From Rickettsia endosymbiont of Ixodes persulcatus (GTDB lineage Bacteria > Pseudomonadota > Alphaproteobacteria > Rickettsiales > Rickettsiaceae), in NCBI GenBank assembly GCA_027293795.1, contig JAPYLE010000108.1, forward strand, positions 1 through 13,776: 13,776 nucleotides of DNA, read 5' to 3'. Under the pieces are notes generated by a model. It saw only the letters and a program-made list of their open reading frames with translations, was not told the DNA's origin and searched no databases. Below, one piece after another: positions 13,639-13,776 of this stretch. Every line of letters starts with the position of its first letter. The stretch's first letter is position 1. The position numbers were made by a program, and so were the translations under genes.

Positions 13639-13776
13639 TATAGCTAGACCATAGGAAATAGGTACAGTTAAATAAACTTTAGTACGTGTTCTACAGCCAT
13701 ACTGATATCTTTGAATTGCCCCGTAACTTTTCTTATTTCGTTCTTAATCTTAAACCAATAATGTTCTATAGGATTT
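13639..13776 (-). mobile_element. 3' end of a second IS630-family copy, inverted relative to the left end
   Basis: The sequence is the exact reverse complement of positions 3-140: position 3 pairs with 13776 and 140 with 13639, with no mismatch I could find by eye. The transposase tail (NPIEHYWFKIKNEIRKV... to the stop at 13670-13668) enters from beyond the window. Similarity ends at TATAGCTAGACC, next to TATA, consistent with the TA target of this family. The copy lies in the upstream region of the TPR gene. Confidence 0.88.

Noticed and set aside
1..13776. Composite transposon carrying the 13.5 kb between inverted IS copies
   Set aside because: The cargo is mostly core housekeeping genes (ubiG, gltX, pccA, pccB) in native composition, so mobilisation as a unit is unlikely; contig breakage at repeats fits better.

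Overview
The window reads as a stretch of a Rickettsia chromosome. The DNA is strongly AT-rich. The gene set is that of a reduced alphaproteobacterial obligate intracellular parasite. The intergenic gaps are filled with the short palindromic elements typical of this genus, some of which contain the frame that reads FPRKRESR. I cannot fix the species. The IS630-type ends, a TPR gene and many palindromes point to an IS-rich lineage rather than a streamlined typhus-group genome.

Layout, left to right. Positions 1-140 are the 3' end of an IS630-family insertion sequence. Positions 141-475 are a decayed, unrecognised coding remnant, followed by a palindromic repeat (534-696). A minus-strand block is transcribed ubiG (3447-2737), gltX (2640-1249), IalB-family gene (1252-716), with a palindrome between ubiG and gltX. 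A plus-strand zinc permease gene, znuB (3625-4392), diverges from ubiG across another palindrome, and one more palindrome lies behind it. A second minus-strand cluster is a 52-codon basic small ORF (8661-8503), a long aas gene (8476-5051) and a frameshifted small gene (5026-4654). A plus-strand cluster follows: pccB (8736-10280), a palindrome, an unknown proline-rich ORF (10505-10939) and pccA (10985-12982). The right end holds a palindrome (13017-13141), a short TPR gene on the minus strand (13595-13245) and a second IS630 3' end in inverted orientation (13639-13776).

Functionally, pccA and pccB encode the two subunits of propionyl-CoA carboxylase, which turns propionyl-CoA into methylmalonyl-CoA for entry into the TCA cycle. 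The aas product joins an LplT-like lysophospholipid flippase to an acyltransferase and an acyl-ACP synthetase, so one polypeptide could import and re-acylate lysophospholipids. ubiG makes ubiquinone, gltX charges glutamyl-tRNA, znuB is the membrane part of a zinc importer, and the IalB-family protein is probably an exported, disulfide-bonded envelope protein.

I found no convincing undescribed multi-gene system. The best leads are a small basic ORF hidden opposite a spurious frame, three genes whose -10-like hexamer sits 8-9 bases from the ATG with no Shine-Dalgarno (possible leaderless mRNAs), covarying and chimeric palindromic elements that start just after stop codons, a 66-bp in-frame tandem duplication in the TPR gene, and identical inverted IS ends that suggest this is a contig broken at repeats.
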